A stretch of 64,000 bases of DNA from Agarophyton chilense (GCA_030374765.1 JARGXX010000088.1:2294001-2358000); one strand, 5' to 3'. Numbered from the stretch's first letter, positions 9,916 to 22,065 are shown. The notes: generated from the letters alone by a model not told the origin. Program-made: numbers and translations.

Positions 9916-10521
9916 TCACATGGCGGCGGAGAACCACGGTACGAGGTTGTTGTGCGGAATGTTGACCAGGTCGGTGTCGAAGAGCTCAATGAACTGCTCG
10001 TTGACGTAGCGGCGCTTGTGTGCGGCATATAGGCGATACTCGTTGATGATGCTGGTCACGTTCCACATTTGTATCTTTCGCAGACAACCGACGATCATGC
10101 CCACGGCGTGCACGCCGCCCACGTCGCACAGCAGCAGCGGCTGCGCATCGGCCGCCAACATTAGCTCCAGACTGCGCTTCACCGCCTCGTCGCCCAGCGG
10201 TTTCCACGCCGCGGCCTGAGGCACCGCAGCCTGCGGCCCAATACGCGTCACCGCGATCTTGCTGTCTCGCAGTAGCGTTTGAAGTGCGCGCGCGGTGCGC
10301 TCCTCGCATACAAGTAGCACCGTTGTAAGCCTTAGCGAGCGAAGAAATGGCAGATTGTTGAGCCGTGGCACTGAGCTACGGTAAAGCTGCGTATGTATAA
10401 CCCCAAAGTTTTCCGGCGGGCACATCATTTCGGGCTCTTTTTCGCTCGTGCGACTGCCGCCGCGTCGCGACTGCGCGCCTGCCGACGCTTCACCCGCCAT
10501 TTGCGTCGATGGTGCTTGCAT
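9916..10521 (-). CDS. Siw14/Oca-family phosphatase homologue, probably inactive
   Basis: A 201-residue product from the ATG at 10521. The family landmarks are clear: CPPENFGVIHTQLYRSSVPR at about 34-53, a VLLVCEE block at 68-74, VGCLRKIQMWNVTSI at 144-158, then EYRLYAAHKRRYVNEQFIEL. This is the Siw14/Oca dual-specificity phosphatase fold, whose active members cleave inositol pyrophosphates. In active members the P-loop is HCx5R. Here it reads LCDVGGVH: Cys132 is kept, but the Arg at 138 is His and the residue before Cys is Leu. It is therefore most like the non-catalytic Oca subunits that act as complex partners. The frame is undamaged, so loss of catalysis looks functional rather than decay. 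Confidence 0.85.
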   Translation of the reverse strand: MQAPSTQMAGEASAGAQSRRGGSRTSEKEPEMMCPPENFGVIHTQLYRSSVPRLNNLPFLRSLRLTTVLLVCEERTARALQTLLRDSKIAVTRIGPQAAVPQAAAWKPLGDEAVKRSLELMLAADAQPLLLCDVGGVHAVGMIVGCLRKIQMWNVTSIINEYRLYAAHKRRYVNEQFIELFDTDLVNIPHNNLVPWFSAAM

Positions 10522-11079
10522 ATCTACGACGAGTGGCGAAGATTATTAGTTGATGAGTTAAATGAGAGCGTGTGGATTTTTCCAGATAAACAGCTTGTCA
10601 ATTTTGTACTAATAAAACGAGGCCAAGTCACATAAATTTGGCAGCTGCTTCAGTCCGAAAAAATTGAAATGCTGCAACGCTGCAACGCTGAGCGTTTTTG
10701 CTTTCGCCAGAAAAAAAGTCCATGGATTTGTGTCTTCCTCCACTCGACTGCCACAGCGTGCAGTAACATTGTACAGCCGTGAGTAATAATGGTCGATTAC
10801 TGCAAGTTCTACTCAAGCAATTGTCATTTTTATCAGCCACAAGCACTGCTGCGATAAGCTCAGATGTTCTGCAAACCAACACACTGTCTTACGCCATAGG
10901 TCCCACCAAAGTTTGTGACTGTGTGCCGATGCTTCGACTGCATCCAATTGATAGCGAATTGAAAGCACGCGTACTAGACGCCAACTCTTAGAAAGAGAGT
11001 TTCCGGTCAAGTCAGTGCTCCTCTCCTGTAGAATAAGCAGAGTGCCGGTGCCGAGTGTTTTTTTTTTCAAAATGCAAAC
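10522..11079. other. Intergenic, border of gene island and transposon desert
   Basis: Upstream of the phosphatase-like gene. A short local duplication, GCTGCAAC repeated at about 10672-10690, is visible. Short open frames on both strands have no recognisable domain. The DIRS-related element begins about 11080. Confidence 0.5.
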
Positions 11080-12001
11080 ATGTGTGAAATCGGTAATGTT
11101 TCAATCCAGAGCCTGTGTAAGGATTATCAGTTCCGAAGACTTGACGAAAATTTGACGCCTCTGAGTTTAGTCGCCAAAAGCTGTACTCCACCTCCTCGTG
11201 GTGTCCACTGGAGAGCGTTAGCTGGCCAACGGAGTAAGTCAGGGAGGAATCCCTGTTAGTAAAGAAGATGATCAGGCTTCTTAAGGCCGGTTATTCCTGT
11301 TTTAATGGTAGGTTTTCCAAAATGCTTAAATTTTCTTTCAAATTTCTAAAAAGAATAAAATTACCGATTTAAAATGTACCAGGGTTGCCTTATGTTGGTA
11401 TAATATACTTTCTAAGGATACCTTTGACGAAATGCAGAGCTTAAGTGATTTTTCGCATAGGTTGTTGTTCTTGAGCTCTACCATCGTTTGTTTTGTAAGA
11501 GTCTGAAAACGGAAATATTTAAGTTTTTACTTTTATTGAGCGATCTTAAGTGTTGTCTTTGTTCGCAAGCTTATCGTCACTCTAATACTATAAATCGCGT
11601 GAAAGTCTTATTTGCTTGGGGATTTTGCGTGTCTTTCAATCGAGTTTTATAACAACATTTGAAGATGTTTTTTTTAATTAACGGTTTTTGTGAGATTCTG
11701 GTTCGGTTTTTGGAGGGTTTTCTTAAAAACAATTTTTTAAATTTCCGCACGAGACGCCCTGCGTATTGACGTAGAACTAAGATGTTAAAAGTACCAAGGT
11801 CTGTCTAGTTATAACTGTGGGTAGTGCTTTCGAGGCTAAAATCTTAATGAGATAACGGATACGAGGCCCGGATTTCGTTCCACTTGTATGGAGGTCGGGT
11901 GACGGCTGAACCTATTTAGGTTGCGCTTTCAGCCGGTAGTGACCCTTTTAAAGAGCGCAAGCCTGTACTACGGGTTAAAGTACTCTCGATAACGGAATGG
12001 G

Positions 12002-13100
12002 TTGATCTTTTTCAGAGGTGATGGACCGGCAACAAATAAAATATCGAACTGCAGGGCTCTCGGGCATTTAATCGAGCGCATGGGGGTGAATGTCTTGGGA
12101 ATCAGAAGAGACGCTTTTCGGGGTAAGCTTTTCGTTTATCCCGGAAAGAATTCGCAGAGTAAAAATTCTCTCCTTCGTTTGATTAGGAAGTAGATGCAGT
12201 AGATCCCTAAAAAGGATGAAAGGGGTACCTTATTCCGGTTCATTGAAGAGAAAATATACCCACTAAGATTCGGAGGAAGTGCGTCGAAGGCGGGGTCTTC
12301 TAGGGAAGTAGTGAGTACTTGATTTGTAACCGTCTCGGATCATAAACTCCGAGGGCGTTCTAAACGCACACCGAAGGCCAACAGGGTGAGTCTTCGAGTG
12401 AATACGAAACCGAGTCCGCTCCAGCTTTCGAATCAGAGAAAAAAACTACTTCCCGCCCCAGTGCAATGCAAACAATTCTTTTTTTCACGGAGGGATTGGA
12501 GAACGCGCAGAAGCGCATGATATCAAAGGGGTAAGATTTCTTGTCGACGCCATACAGGCAATGGATGGGAATGTTGTCGATTCCGGTACTGACTCTGGCT
12601 CGGAGTTCTAAGACGTCGATGAGGAAATTTCGCGCTTTTCGAGAAAGGCTTTGAATTCGAAGTGGCAGAAGGCGAACAAGATGTTCTGGGTTGGTTTCGC
12701 TAGCAAACCGTTTCTTGAGTACTTTGTTTCTGTTGACAGTTTTGAAAGAAAATATATGCTCCGCGAAGCCCTGCCGAAATTTCGGAAAGTTTTTGCGTGG
12801 GTTGAAGCTGGTCACTTGACAGGCATTCGGAACCGCCGGAAAGCTGCAACTTTGGCTCGAGTTATTGCTTTTCTCATCAGCCCCTTCCGTGTTCTGAGAG
12901 CCAAAAACCAGTTGGAGGTGGAGTTCGCAATTTGTAGATTGGCGGCAGTGATTATGGTTCATAAGACTGGAAACTGGGAAGCGGCCAGATAACTCGGAGA
13001 AGAGCAAGACGATTTGATGAGCGAGTCAATGAAGTGGAAGCTTCACAAGTCCGCGAAACTACAAGAAAAGTTTAAGGAGAACATCTCAGCCTTGCCTAAT
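12002..13100 (+). pseudogene. DIRS gag-like remnant
   Basis: Two open stretches (12002-12193 and 12651-12992), on the same strand but in different frames, match successive parts of the gag-like protein of the minus-strand element. Shared blocks include DGPATN, KNSLLR, GHLTGIRNRR (HLTGIRNRRE in the other copy) and RRLAAV near 12945. Frameshifts and stops break the frame between and after them. Expected function was a nucleic-acid-binding structural protein. Confidence 0.7.
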
Positions 13101-13768
13101 TAAGGTGACGGGAACGAAGCTTAACATAAAAAGCAAGGACAACATCAACAGCAATTTCTAGTTCGATGGGCATGCGGGACTTGCTTCCTATTGAAGGGGC
13201 GCTTGATAAACAGGACGGGAATATAAAGAAATAAAGCGCACCACAACGACAAAAGTGGAGACGCAAGAATAAAATTCAAAAGCATACCTGAGGGACTTTG
13301 AAGTGTGCTTATTTGCTTATATTCTGATCGTATTCACTCTTCTTTACTGGTACAAGGGAGTTATTCTGTCCAAAAGGCCTGGCGAGCAATTCCTTGCAAG
13401 GCATAGGGGAGGACTCATTTCGCCAGAAGTATTATTGTTGCTGAGGAGTCCAGAGGAGAGGTTGATTCTACGTTCGAATACAGTCACCCCATCAATGAGT
13501 CGTTCTGAATATAGATCTAGTATCATTTCCAGAAAATGTTCTGGAAGCCTCGGCGGGTGAAATCTCATTACTTCCAAAGGATACCAAACTACAGTATATG
13601 ACAAAAATTATTCGAAGTGAAAGAGAGATTGAGAGAACCAAGAAGCCTTTTTTATGGAGGGAAGGCGGGAAGATATCCGGAACTTATATGGAGTTGTTCG
13701 GAGGCGGGCTAGAAGAGCGCGAAAAATAAAACAATAAAAATAGTTCGGCTAGCCAATCAGGAAACAGA

Positions 13769-14101
13769 ATGCCTAGGATGATGATAAAGCAATTTAAGGG
13801 ATACATTCGAGCACATGAACTATATCAGCCCTTAACAAAATATCCCCAGCCCAACGTCAGGGACTCAAAGCGAGTACACCAGTGCATTCACGTCTTTCAA
13901 CGTGCTGCTGCAAGATTAGGCTGGGAGTTTGGATCATCATGTGGAAACCTAGACCGAAAAAAGTTTAAGTCAGTTCGTCAGAATTCTGAAACCGACTCAC
14001 TGAATTCTGACACTCGGAATCAGTTTTCTGAAAACGTCGTCAGAACAAAAATATCCTTCCTGAAATATCAGTTTAGAGCTTGGAGGCTATATCACAAGTA
14101 G
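13769..14101 (+). pseudogene. Tyrosine recombinase C-terminal remnant (DIRS)
   Basis: The 110-codon frame matches the last third of the recombinase at 24919-25722: FKGYI with the catalytic Tyr position, then HELYQ against HKLYQ, SSCGNL against DSCGNL, FKSVRQNS and SDTRNQF. The catalytic Arg and HxxR boxes are lost with the internal deletion. Confidence 0.7.
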
Positions 14102-14395
14102 GAAGTGTAATTGGGAATATAGTAGTGGACCTGGTTGTGGGGGTTTAAATGGGTTGTTAGTCTAGGATTGGTTTTTGGGAAGTGAGGATGAGCTGGCTGG
14201 GATTTAATTATTTTCGGGTTGAGTCGCTTGGATTTTATCGCGTGGTATTTTAAAAAACTTTAGCTTCGTATTAAAATTTGATTTTATGTTGTCAACATTT
14301 ATTTTTTACGTTGCCAAATTTGACTTAGTTAGAATGCGAAGCGATATAGTACGAGCGTAGCGAGCTGTAACAGTAGTCAATGAGAGGAAATGACT

Positions 14396-15186
14396 GTTCA
14401 ATCCTGTATCAACATCACTACAAATCAAAATGCGCCGAGTAGCAGTAAGGTTCACCAGAACATTGTGTAAAAGAATGAAGCCCCGAGGCTACAATTTTTC
14501 TCTAATCCGATCTTAACAGCCATTTCGCAAAACACGAAAGCCTTACGAAAAGAAAATACTAAAAAAACCGTGAGCCAGAAGCAAATAATCCATTAACGTT
14601 CTACATGCGTCAATTGACGACTTAAACATTTTATCTTTTTTACTACCGTGAATATGAAGACTACGTCTTTCAATGCCTTAACTGAAGCTCAAAAAGACTG
14701 TATTCGACAGAATTCAAGCTTTTAACAGGAAAGAAGTGATCTAGACCGCATCGAACACACCTTAAATGATTTGAAGATGAATATGTGGCTTAAAGAGACT
14801 AAAAAGCAAATCTGCGTCTATACACAGAATACTTTAAAAAGTTATATGAGGGAACTACCTGAAAACAAGCTTCATATTTCAATTAAGCCTATTATGAGGT
14901 GAGTTGGACCTTTCAAACTTCATAAGCGTATAAGAGGCATCATGGAATGAACGAAACACGAAATTGTCTAAAAAATGGTCTTCGGTGCCTTAAAGAAAAA
15001 ATGGCTAAGCAGGCTAAGATTTCTCAGGAGAAGCAACACACCGCCAAGTCAAAAAACAGCAAGCACTATGATAGTTCCTCTGACTCTTTAGATTCTACCA
15101 GTGGTGAGACTCTGGCGGGTAAACGTTCCACGAAGAACAAGAAGAAAAGCAAAAACCCAAACCGAGTGAATAACGTCCATTCTTAG
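14396..15186 (+). pseudogene. Decayed coding fragment, Lys/Ser-rich, possibly gag-like
   Basis: A frame from an ATG at 14652 (MKTTSFNALTEAQKD) runs through a TAA to about 14900. A second frame, 14947-15186, gives a 79-residue Lys- and Ser-rich peptide with KHYDSSSDSLDS and KRSTKNKKKSKN. Charge pattern and setting suggest the gag part of a retroelement, but I recognise no family. Nothing clear before 14650. Confidence 0.3.
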
Positions 15187-17773
15187 GATCATGGTGACAA
15201 TAGCAACACGAATGAAAACAAAGGCTTGCCACCTTGTCTGAACCCAGGTCGCGACAAGCATCAATACATCCCAGAGTGTAAGTTTACCCCAGAAGCACAC
15301 GAAAAGCGTTATGTATAAGAATATTTGGCTCGCAAGAGGAAGTAGAGAAGCCGAAAGTCCTCCGAGTCGACGAACAGAAAAGGTAAACGGATAGCAGCGG
15401 ACCGTTTTCGTTCTTCAGCGCTTTCTTCTGCCACGACGGGGTCGAAGCTGTCAGTCTTGCGTACCAGGGATATGCTGTGAATCTCATTACAAGCGGCATT
15501 TTCACTTGTCTGAAACAATCGAAACCAACATTGGAGTCAAACGCACTGGATCCTGTACATGTAAATAGCGGGATCTAAACCAGCCCTATCCAGTCTGCAA
15601 GTATCGACTGCACACAAACCGTGACACTTGACGTACAGCAACGCATTCGTTACGGTTCGGAGGTCCTTCTTTGATCGTCAAAACAGAACGTAGGTGAGGC
15701 CGAACTGGATCACGTCTTCATCCGACGTTCAGTTTTGCGGTCAATAGTGGTGTGCAGCCAGGTTTTTCGACAATTCGTGGCAGTGTTGCATGAATTTCAG
15801 CTGTCGGCCAAAGATTGGCCGTCGGGAACCGAGTGCGTACTAACCATTATCAACTAAACGTTTCTAAAGCGGTTTGGAAGTCGTGACCAATAACTTTCTG
15901 TGGGTTGGACGCCCTTAGAGGTTTTTTCTGGTCACCGCCCCTCTTGACAACTGCCGAAAACTCTCGCATTGCAGAATATACACACAGCTCCCTTCAATAG
16001 CAGAGTTCAGGGCAAGGCACCTGGTCGACAAAGAGTGGGTGGGCGCTACTAGGAGTAGTCGTACGCAGAGCAGAAGGGCTGTTGGTCGAGAGTGTGCGAT
16101 GCGCTCGTGAAGCGCGCGGTCTAATCTGGATAGATCCAGCAGGCACCACGTGCCCCCCCTTGTCCTCTCCGTCCCCAGTGTGTCGGGAGGGAGCAAGGGT
16201 GAGATTTAGGGGAAGTGCCCGATCGACTCGACGTCTCCGGCGTCGCAAAAATGACCAACCAGAGTCCTTGGTTCAGATATTGGTTCCCTTCACCATCGCA
16301 CCAGCAGACCGATTCTCCCTCCGCCAATGGCTGTATGGTATTTCACAAATTTGGCCAATAAAAACAGTATTCTCTAGCATCGTTTCACCTCTGCCCAATG
16401 ATTCCAGTCCAATTCATCCCAATTGTCAGTCATTACCTGCTGTGCCAACCATCGGTTTTGGGCATTTTATTGCCACAACCGTAAAATAAAGAAAACTTAC
16501 CAGCGTGACTGAAAGTAGGTCCGAGAATTCGCCATGACCACCACCAAATTTCCCCCCTTATATAGAAATATTGGAATAAGTAACCTCATGGACAAAATAT
16601 ACGTTTTCAAATTTTTGACTGGCTTTCTACCTCAGTTAAGTGTTTTTCTTTCTACATTCGCGTATCTTGTACTTCGTTTGATCATTTTTGGCAACCGCTA
16701 ACATCTCTTGTTCTACAAGTTTTTATGCATCAACCATGGTAAGAAATTTCCAATCTGCCTTGACACGTTTGAAAAAAAAAGTAAGAAAACTTCTCTGTCA
16801 ACACTTATTTTGCAACGAATGTCTTTCGCAACTTATGAACACAGATGATGTATGAAAGTGCCGATTTTGATGTCGCTTGTCGCTACAATTCACCCCAAAC
16901 ATGTAGTCGCTTATATTGACTATTTCTCTAAGGTTTCGATTCAGAAAAAACTATAATCTTCATCACTCATGGACAAAAAGCGTAAACTTTATCAAAAGAA
17001 ACTGGTGGAAACCCGTAAGCGCCACGAGCACAGATAAAAGAAGAAAGGTTTACGCCAATCATATTTGAATGATCGTAATAAAGATAGTGGGGCTCCATCG
17101 CAGTAGCTTAGAATAAAAAAAGCGTTGGTCCACGACACCGTGAGCTTGAAAATATGATTACTTTTAACGTTGCGCACTTTTTCATGGCCATGACTACGCA
17201 GAACTGGTTGTGTCTTTTGTTGAGGTTTTTGATTATTTGCAGTAATACGAGCACAAAGACAAAATGGGACTCGATTGCAATCCGGAATCAACTGCGGAAC
17301 AATATCAAAAATAATATCCGTTAGCCATCAACTCTTTAACTCATACGATCTTTAGTTACTCCACATTCTGTCTGAATATCTTCGGCGTTATGTTCTTTCT
17401 CTCTACGATTCCTATATCCGTCCCTTGGATGTGATAGAAACCAAAATGGCAGCGGGGGGGGTAAAACCTGTCGATTCTAGGGAGCGCACGATGGGCTCGA
17501 CCTAGGAAAAGGAGATTAAAGATACCTGTAAGGTGTGGCAGCAACAACCACTGAAAAGTGCAACAGAAACGTCAGGCGTACTGAGACCACATTGATAGAC
17601 GGTGATGCACAGCGCACGCGGGTCCAGGAAACCGTAAGAACACTAGACTTACCTCTATGGTTGTGAAGGAGCAACGATTAAGGTTGAGTGCTGTAAGCCA
17701 CCAGGGCCAGAGGTATCTTACAGATGCCACGTGGACTGGCCGTCCTCAGCTGGACACAGTTAGATAATTATTT
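15187..17773. other. Unassigned transposon-desert DNA
   Basis: No supportable gene. Short frames occur on both strands (for example 15915-16248 minus and 16082-16489 plus), without recognisable domains. A CCCCCC/GGGGGG run lies near 16156 and another near 17455. Confidence 0.4.
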
Positions 17774-17797
17774 TATTTTATTTAGTGAAATAAAATA
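17774..17797. repeat. A/T hairpin
   Basis: The arms TATTTTATTT and AAATAAAATA are perfect reverse complements, separated by AGTG. The 10 bp stem could be a cruciform or a transcript 3' end signal of a repeat element. Confidence 0.6.
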
Positions 17798-17979
17798 GCT
17801 TTACAGAGCCAGGGAGATCCCAGCGCCTTGCCATTTCTTTTTACTTGGCTCGAGTCACGATTCTCCCTTAAAATCAGGTAGGCACCGTTAGGATACTAAA
17901 TTACCCCCTTTATGTAGTATTTTACACTGTCGGGATACCGATGGAAGATTTTTTTTGGGTAAGTATGATGATATTCATA

Positions 17980-18970
17980 AGTGAGTACAACGGCTAAGAT
18001 GAAGTTATGAAGTGGAAACCCTCAGATGGTCCGTGAGGTGGTATATTACACGTGGGATTTCGGTCTGCCACGGCGCATCCGATTCGACTCTTTGTGGGGA
18101 AATACCGGATTGGCAACGGCGCATATACTGTAGTGGGTATCCACGTGGCCACAATTATCCCGTACTGTAGAGGGGTTACTTGGCTAACAAAGTTTATATC
18201 TAGATATTATTATGTGCGGTGCTCACCCCTTTGCACTGTACTTAAGGCATAGAAGGGAGCGCCGACTCCAAAGTAAAGGAGACAACAAACAGGTTCAAAA
18301 CTCACTTGTTCCTTGTTCAGGATTCCTTAACCGGAGATCCAGACAAGCTACAACAAGTAGTTGTCCGTTCCATAGTACCGACCACCCTCATTGGCGAGTA
18401 GGGCCTTACAACCCCCATTCTAGCTCGCTAGTGTTGTGCTCTACCACACCTTTCCCTTAGCCGCAAGCACCCATTTGGCAGTCCCGAACACTGTCGCAGG
18501 TGTCTGCTCTTTCCGTAGAGCGGATACTACACTTTAGTACATTAGTTACACCAATTGGTCTTTAAGCCATCGTTTCCGTAGCTCCGACCTGTAGGACTAC
18601 GCAGTAAACGCCCGCCCATTGCAACAAGTACTCTGGGAGTGCCACCGTCAAGGATACGAACCTTTGGATCCGCTCTACCACGCTACCCCAGGTTGAGACC
18701 AGTACGCTGACCTACCAATCGTTGCGTTACAACGGTCGACTGTAGAAACCAAAGGGGGTAAAACTAGTTTAGTAGCTGCTTAACTCTACAATCGTGACCG
18801 AGGTGGCCATGCTTGGTGAAGATATATATCTCACCGGCCACCCGACCTACGGTGGCGCTCCTCGCCACGTGGCCACGAGGAGGTGCTCTTGAGGTGCGCC
18901 TCTCTATCTACTTAATCCTATCTATCTAATGCTTAATTAGCGAAAAGCTAAACTTTTTGCTAACTAAACC
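17980..18970 (+). repeat. LTR-like leader repeat, copy A (CACGTG-rich)
   Basis: A diverged relative of the segments at about 38 kb and 47.7 kb. The shared pair is TTACACGTGGGATTTCGG near 18045 against ATACACGTGGCTTAATTTCG at 38081, and AGTGGGTATCCACGTGGCC near 18130 against AGTGGGATCTCCACGTGTAT. CACGTGG recurs here at about 18866 and again at 19012. A quasi-palindrome centred on CCACGTGG has arms CTCCTCG (18858-18864) and CGAGGAG (18876-18882). A second hairpin lies at 18937-18963 (TTAGCGAAAA with TTTTTGCTAA). The sequence looks like an LTR or 5' leader of a retroelement; no body was found next to it. Confidence 0.4.
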
Positions 18971-19953
18971 ACTGTAGTACAACGCGCTTGCCGGCAACCA
19001 TCGTGGTACCACACGTGGCATCATTACTTCTTTGGAGTATCTCACTATACTACATTGGATCATCCAAACATGTACAACAACTCAGCCGGCTACGATCATT
19101 ACATGCAACGCTGGAAACCCGATTGTTCCTCGTCTTTTGCCACCTTCAACCCGCTAGACTATCATCCAAACGCGTATCAAAAACTTCATGAGAGACAAAG
19201 ACCTTCAGAGAACTCCAATTCCGTTTCAATAAGCAAACGACTGCAGCCGCTGTCTCACTTCTCGTATGCGGCGCAAAGAAATATGTTTTCCCCACGTCTG
19301 CGTACTCTTATTGGTTTGAAAAGTCGAACATGCTCTTTTCTAAACCTGCACCCCTTCTTCCACCAGGTTCATTTCTTTCAATGACTGCCAAAGGCAAATA
19401 TCATTTTCAACTATGTTTCCCTCCTTCTCAATTGTCTTCGCATGTGAGACATATTCTTTTGACGCTGCAAACCGATTTAGCTCCTTTGAAGTGCAGTCAT
19501 TATAAGCTTTACAGTGGTTCTCGTATGCGTTCTACTCGCTTATTTGAATCAATTCCATTACTATCTCATCATCCAATCCGCGCGACCTGTACAATTGTAC
19601 GATACCATGCTTTAAAGAATAGCGCATGGACATTTAAATATCACCTCTACCTACTCCAAATTGTGAAAGACGCTTTTGAAAAACATATCTGAAGCTCTTG
19701 CACGTCGAATTCCTAGAAGTATTTAACACTTCTCTTCTTTTTGTGCTCTTGATTTAACAAAATAGACACCCACTCGTGTTTCTTTTAATGAACAACCATT
19801 AAACTTGTGCCACAAACGGATCCATCAAAAACGAATGGCGAAGTCCATTGTTAACGTCCCACTCTCGAGCAGTGTACTTTCATTGAACTTTTGAATTCTT
19901 TATGGCCTCACAGAGAATCAATTCCACCGAACCATACGTAAACATTAACAGTT
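18971..19953. other. Unassigned open frames in desert
   Basis: Two overlapping plus-strand frames (19055-19384 and 19330-19692) give peptides of 109 and 120 residues without a recognisable domain. They could be parts of one decayed element gene joined by a frameshift. Confidence 0.3.
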
Positions 19954-20574
19954 TTAAGCTTCGATATCGTATCGTATCTCAAAACCCAAAATAAGACCTA
20001 AAACCATCATGCCATGTTGAGCGATATCAGTTGCTCTTGGTTGATTTACACTTCCGTACCAAAATGTTTCCGAAATATGGCAGATATTTTTGGGTATTAT
20101 AGAACTAGCACCAATCGTAACTACTCGAAAACGAGATAAGTGCCCACGATGTGCTCTTCTCAAACGATCAAGATCTGGACTACCTATTAACCTATTACCC
20201 TTTTCACTTCCATATACATAACCCGACCAGATTTGATTATGGCCATTTTGGAAATCAACAATCTTTAATCCTTGTACAAATACTCCCAAAGACTCATTTT
20301 TCAGTGCTTGTGGCGTTCCCAATCTGCTATAGTCGGCCACTAGATTAAGAAACAGGACAGAGACTTCTTTGTTGACGGTTATTGGATCATTGGCCTTCTT
20401 TAGTGTTGCGTTCTTTTCAATAAGTCTCCTGGTTAGCTCAGTATTCGCTTGATTTGACTTGCTATGAGCCGAGTGCAAAAGTTCGTAGCGCTGTCTTAAC
20501 GGAGCACTGTCAAAAAGCCGATCCTCACATCTTCTGACCCGCCTCCTACGACTTGGATTATCCAACTCTTGCAA
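19954..20574 (-). pseudogene. Unknown 206-codon frame, probably fragment of an element gene
   Basis: The frame opens at a TTG and has no ATG until near its end, so it is not a complete gene as it stands. The peptide starts with a very basic segment (RRRRVRRCEDRL), goes through a helical, coiled-coil-like part with KSNQANTELTRRLIEKN, and ends in a mixed domain with VSVLFLNLVADYSRLG and MMVLGLILGFE. I do not recognise it. The upstream minus-strand sequence to about 20930 has no single frame that would extend it. It lies between the two inverted DIRS copies. Confidence 0.35.
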
Positions 20575-21785
20575 TTTCGGCGTGCTTTGAGAAGATTCTT
20601 TGCCGATTCACCTTCGATTTACGAACTAAGATCCCTACCCTATGAAATCGTGAACAAGTTAGGCTGAGATTTCTTGACGCTCATCATTTCAGGCTCTGGG
20701 AAATCCAAGCACAAAAGGTTTCAGCGAGTTTTGGCTCTAAATCATCTGTGAAGTGATTTTTACAATATCATACGACTTCTTTATTTTCGAACACTTGGAA
20801 TACTTTCAGCAATATTCAAATTTTGGCATCGTTTCCTATCCTATAGTAAAACAACGATGATCATCCATCCGTTTCGCAGTCGTCAAAGATAGCTTGTTGG
20901 GTTTGTTTGAATCATGGAGCGCCTTGGGGTCAAAGAAAATATCAAAGGAGAAGGAACTGGATCGGGTTTTAAACTGTTACGTTAGATGAGTGAAATGAAA
21001 CCTGAAATTTGGAAACAATCATGTCGTTCGCTTTTGTAAAGTACACTTGATCGTTTCGGGAAGGGTTGTAAGGAGAATGAAGATGACCTCAACAAAACTG
21101 GAGTTTGGCAAAATATCCTAGAAACCATTTTTTTCTTCTTGAGAGAGGGATAAATCTCTTGGACCGATCCATTTTGGCATCGCTTTTTATTTCATTGACG
21201 ACGAGATCGACAACAGTGAGACAAACAGAACCAGTACCAGTACGTCGACCACCGCAACGTCCGGCTATACTTATGGAAACGTTTGTGCCAGAGCTCCCTA
21301 AGATTTTGGTTGAGCTTGTCGTATTGTGGCGGGATGGGTGTAAGCAAAGTACTTTTGTCCCAGTGCGAATATTGAATACAGCGAGGACTAGGCAAAGTCT
21401 GCTGAAAAACTACCCAAACAATCTCTGGAACAGAACCGGGCAGAAATCAGCCTGCTACCGTTTCAAAGATTTGATGAAGCACGTTTCACTTCAGCACAGG
21501 TCTTTTACTTGAATTTAACAAAAAGGAGAGGACAAGCTATGGTTGGAAGCCGTCAACAAAGCTGAGAGTGCTATGCTACAAAACTTAAGGGAGACAGAAG
21601 TCCCATCGCTTAGCGCTTATCTCCATTTCATTCGAAAAGAAAAACGATAAACTTCTATGAATACAAGTGAGTACAGAACAACATCTGCTATCTATATATG
21701 TATACAAACTGCAAACAGTTGAAGAAACCCCAATCTCTCTAGATTCATAGTTTTCCTGTTTAGAACTTTAAGATTTTCGTGTAAG
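20575..21785. other. Unassigned desert DNA
   Basis: Contains one plus-strand frame of 135 codons (21105-21512) that opens only at TTG and has no recognisable domain. No other support for genes. Confidence 0.35.
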
Positions 21786-22065
21786 CCCCAGTGCGAGCAA
21801 CATGAAATGAAAAGTTGGCTGCTCCCGATCCCACCTCAAATACTCTGGCTAAGCCCAAGTTATGATGGAACAGTGGCACACGAGCTAAGCCCGTGCCCCA
21901 TATATGGTCTCAGGCTGAGCCCAAAATTGATAGCAAGCAACATTAAATGAGGTGCTGGCTGAGCCCAACCTCACTTCAAGTACTCGGGATAGGCCCAAGT
22001 GTTCGTGGGATAATGGTATACCGGCAAACCCCGTGCACCATTTCTGGTCTCGGTTGAAGCTGCTG
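21786..22065. repeat. Two-copy tandem repeat of about 140 bp
   Basis: The first unit (about 21786-21926) and second unit (about 21927-22065) share GCAACAT.AAATGA, TCAAGTACTC.GG (TCAAATACTCTGG in the first), GGCCCAAGT and ATGGTCTC/CTGGTCTCGG blocks in the same order. Inside each unit the short motif GGCT(A/G)AGCCC recurs; being self-complementary, it could fold. Divergence between units is substantial, so the duplication is old. Confidence 0.6.

Larger units (their letters stand above)
11080..14395 (+). mobile_element. Internally deleted DIRS-type retroelement
   Basis: This is a plus-strand relative of the minus-strand DIRS element at 24.6-29.9 kb. The leader matches at 11100-11260 (with the block ACTCCACCTCCTCGTGGTGT), the gag-like part at 12000-13100, the gag-pol junction at 13370-13660 and the 3' end at 13780-14395. 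The reverse-transcriptase, RNase H and most of the recombinase coding part are missing, with the join near 13700-13780. The 3' end reads ATGCGAAGCG, then GAGCGTAGCGAGCTG, as in the other copy. Reading frames are full of stops, so it is a non-coding relic, perhaps once mobilised in trans. No target duplication is expected for this class. Confidence 0.75.

Noticed and set aside
18640..18720. tRNA-like box on the minus strand (TGGTAGAGCGG followed by GGTTCGTATCC)
   Set aside because: The two boxes are too close for a normal anticodon arm between them, and no T arm or matching acceptor ends follow. Probably chance.
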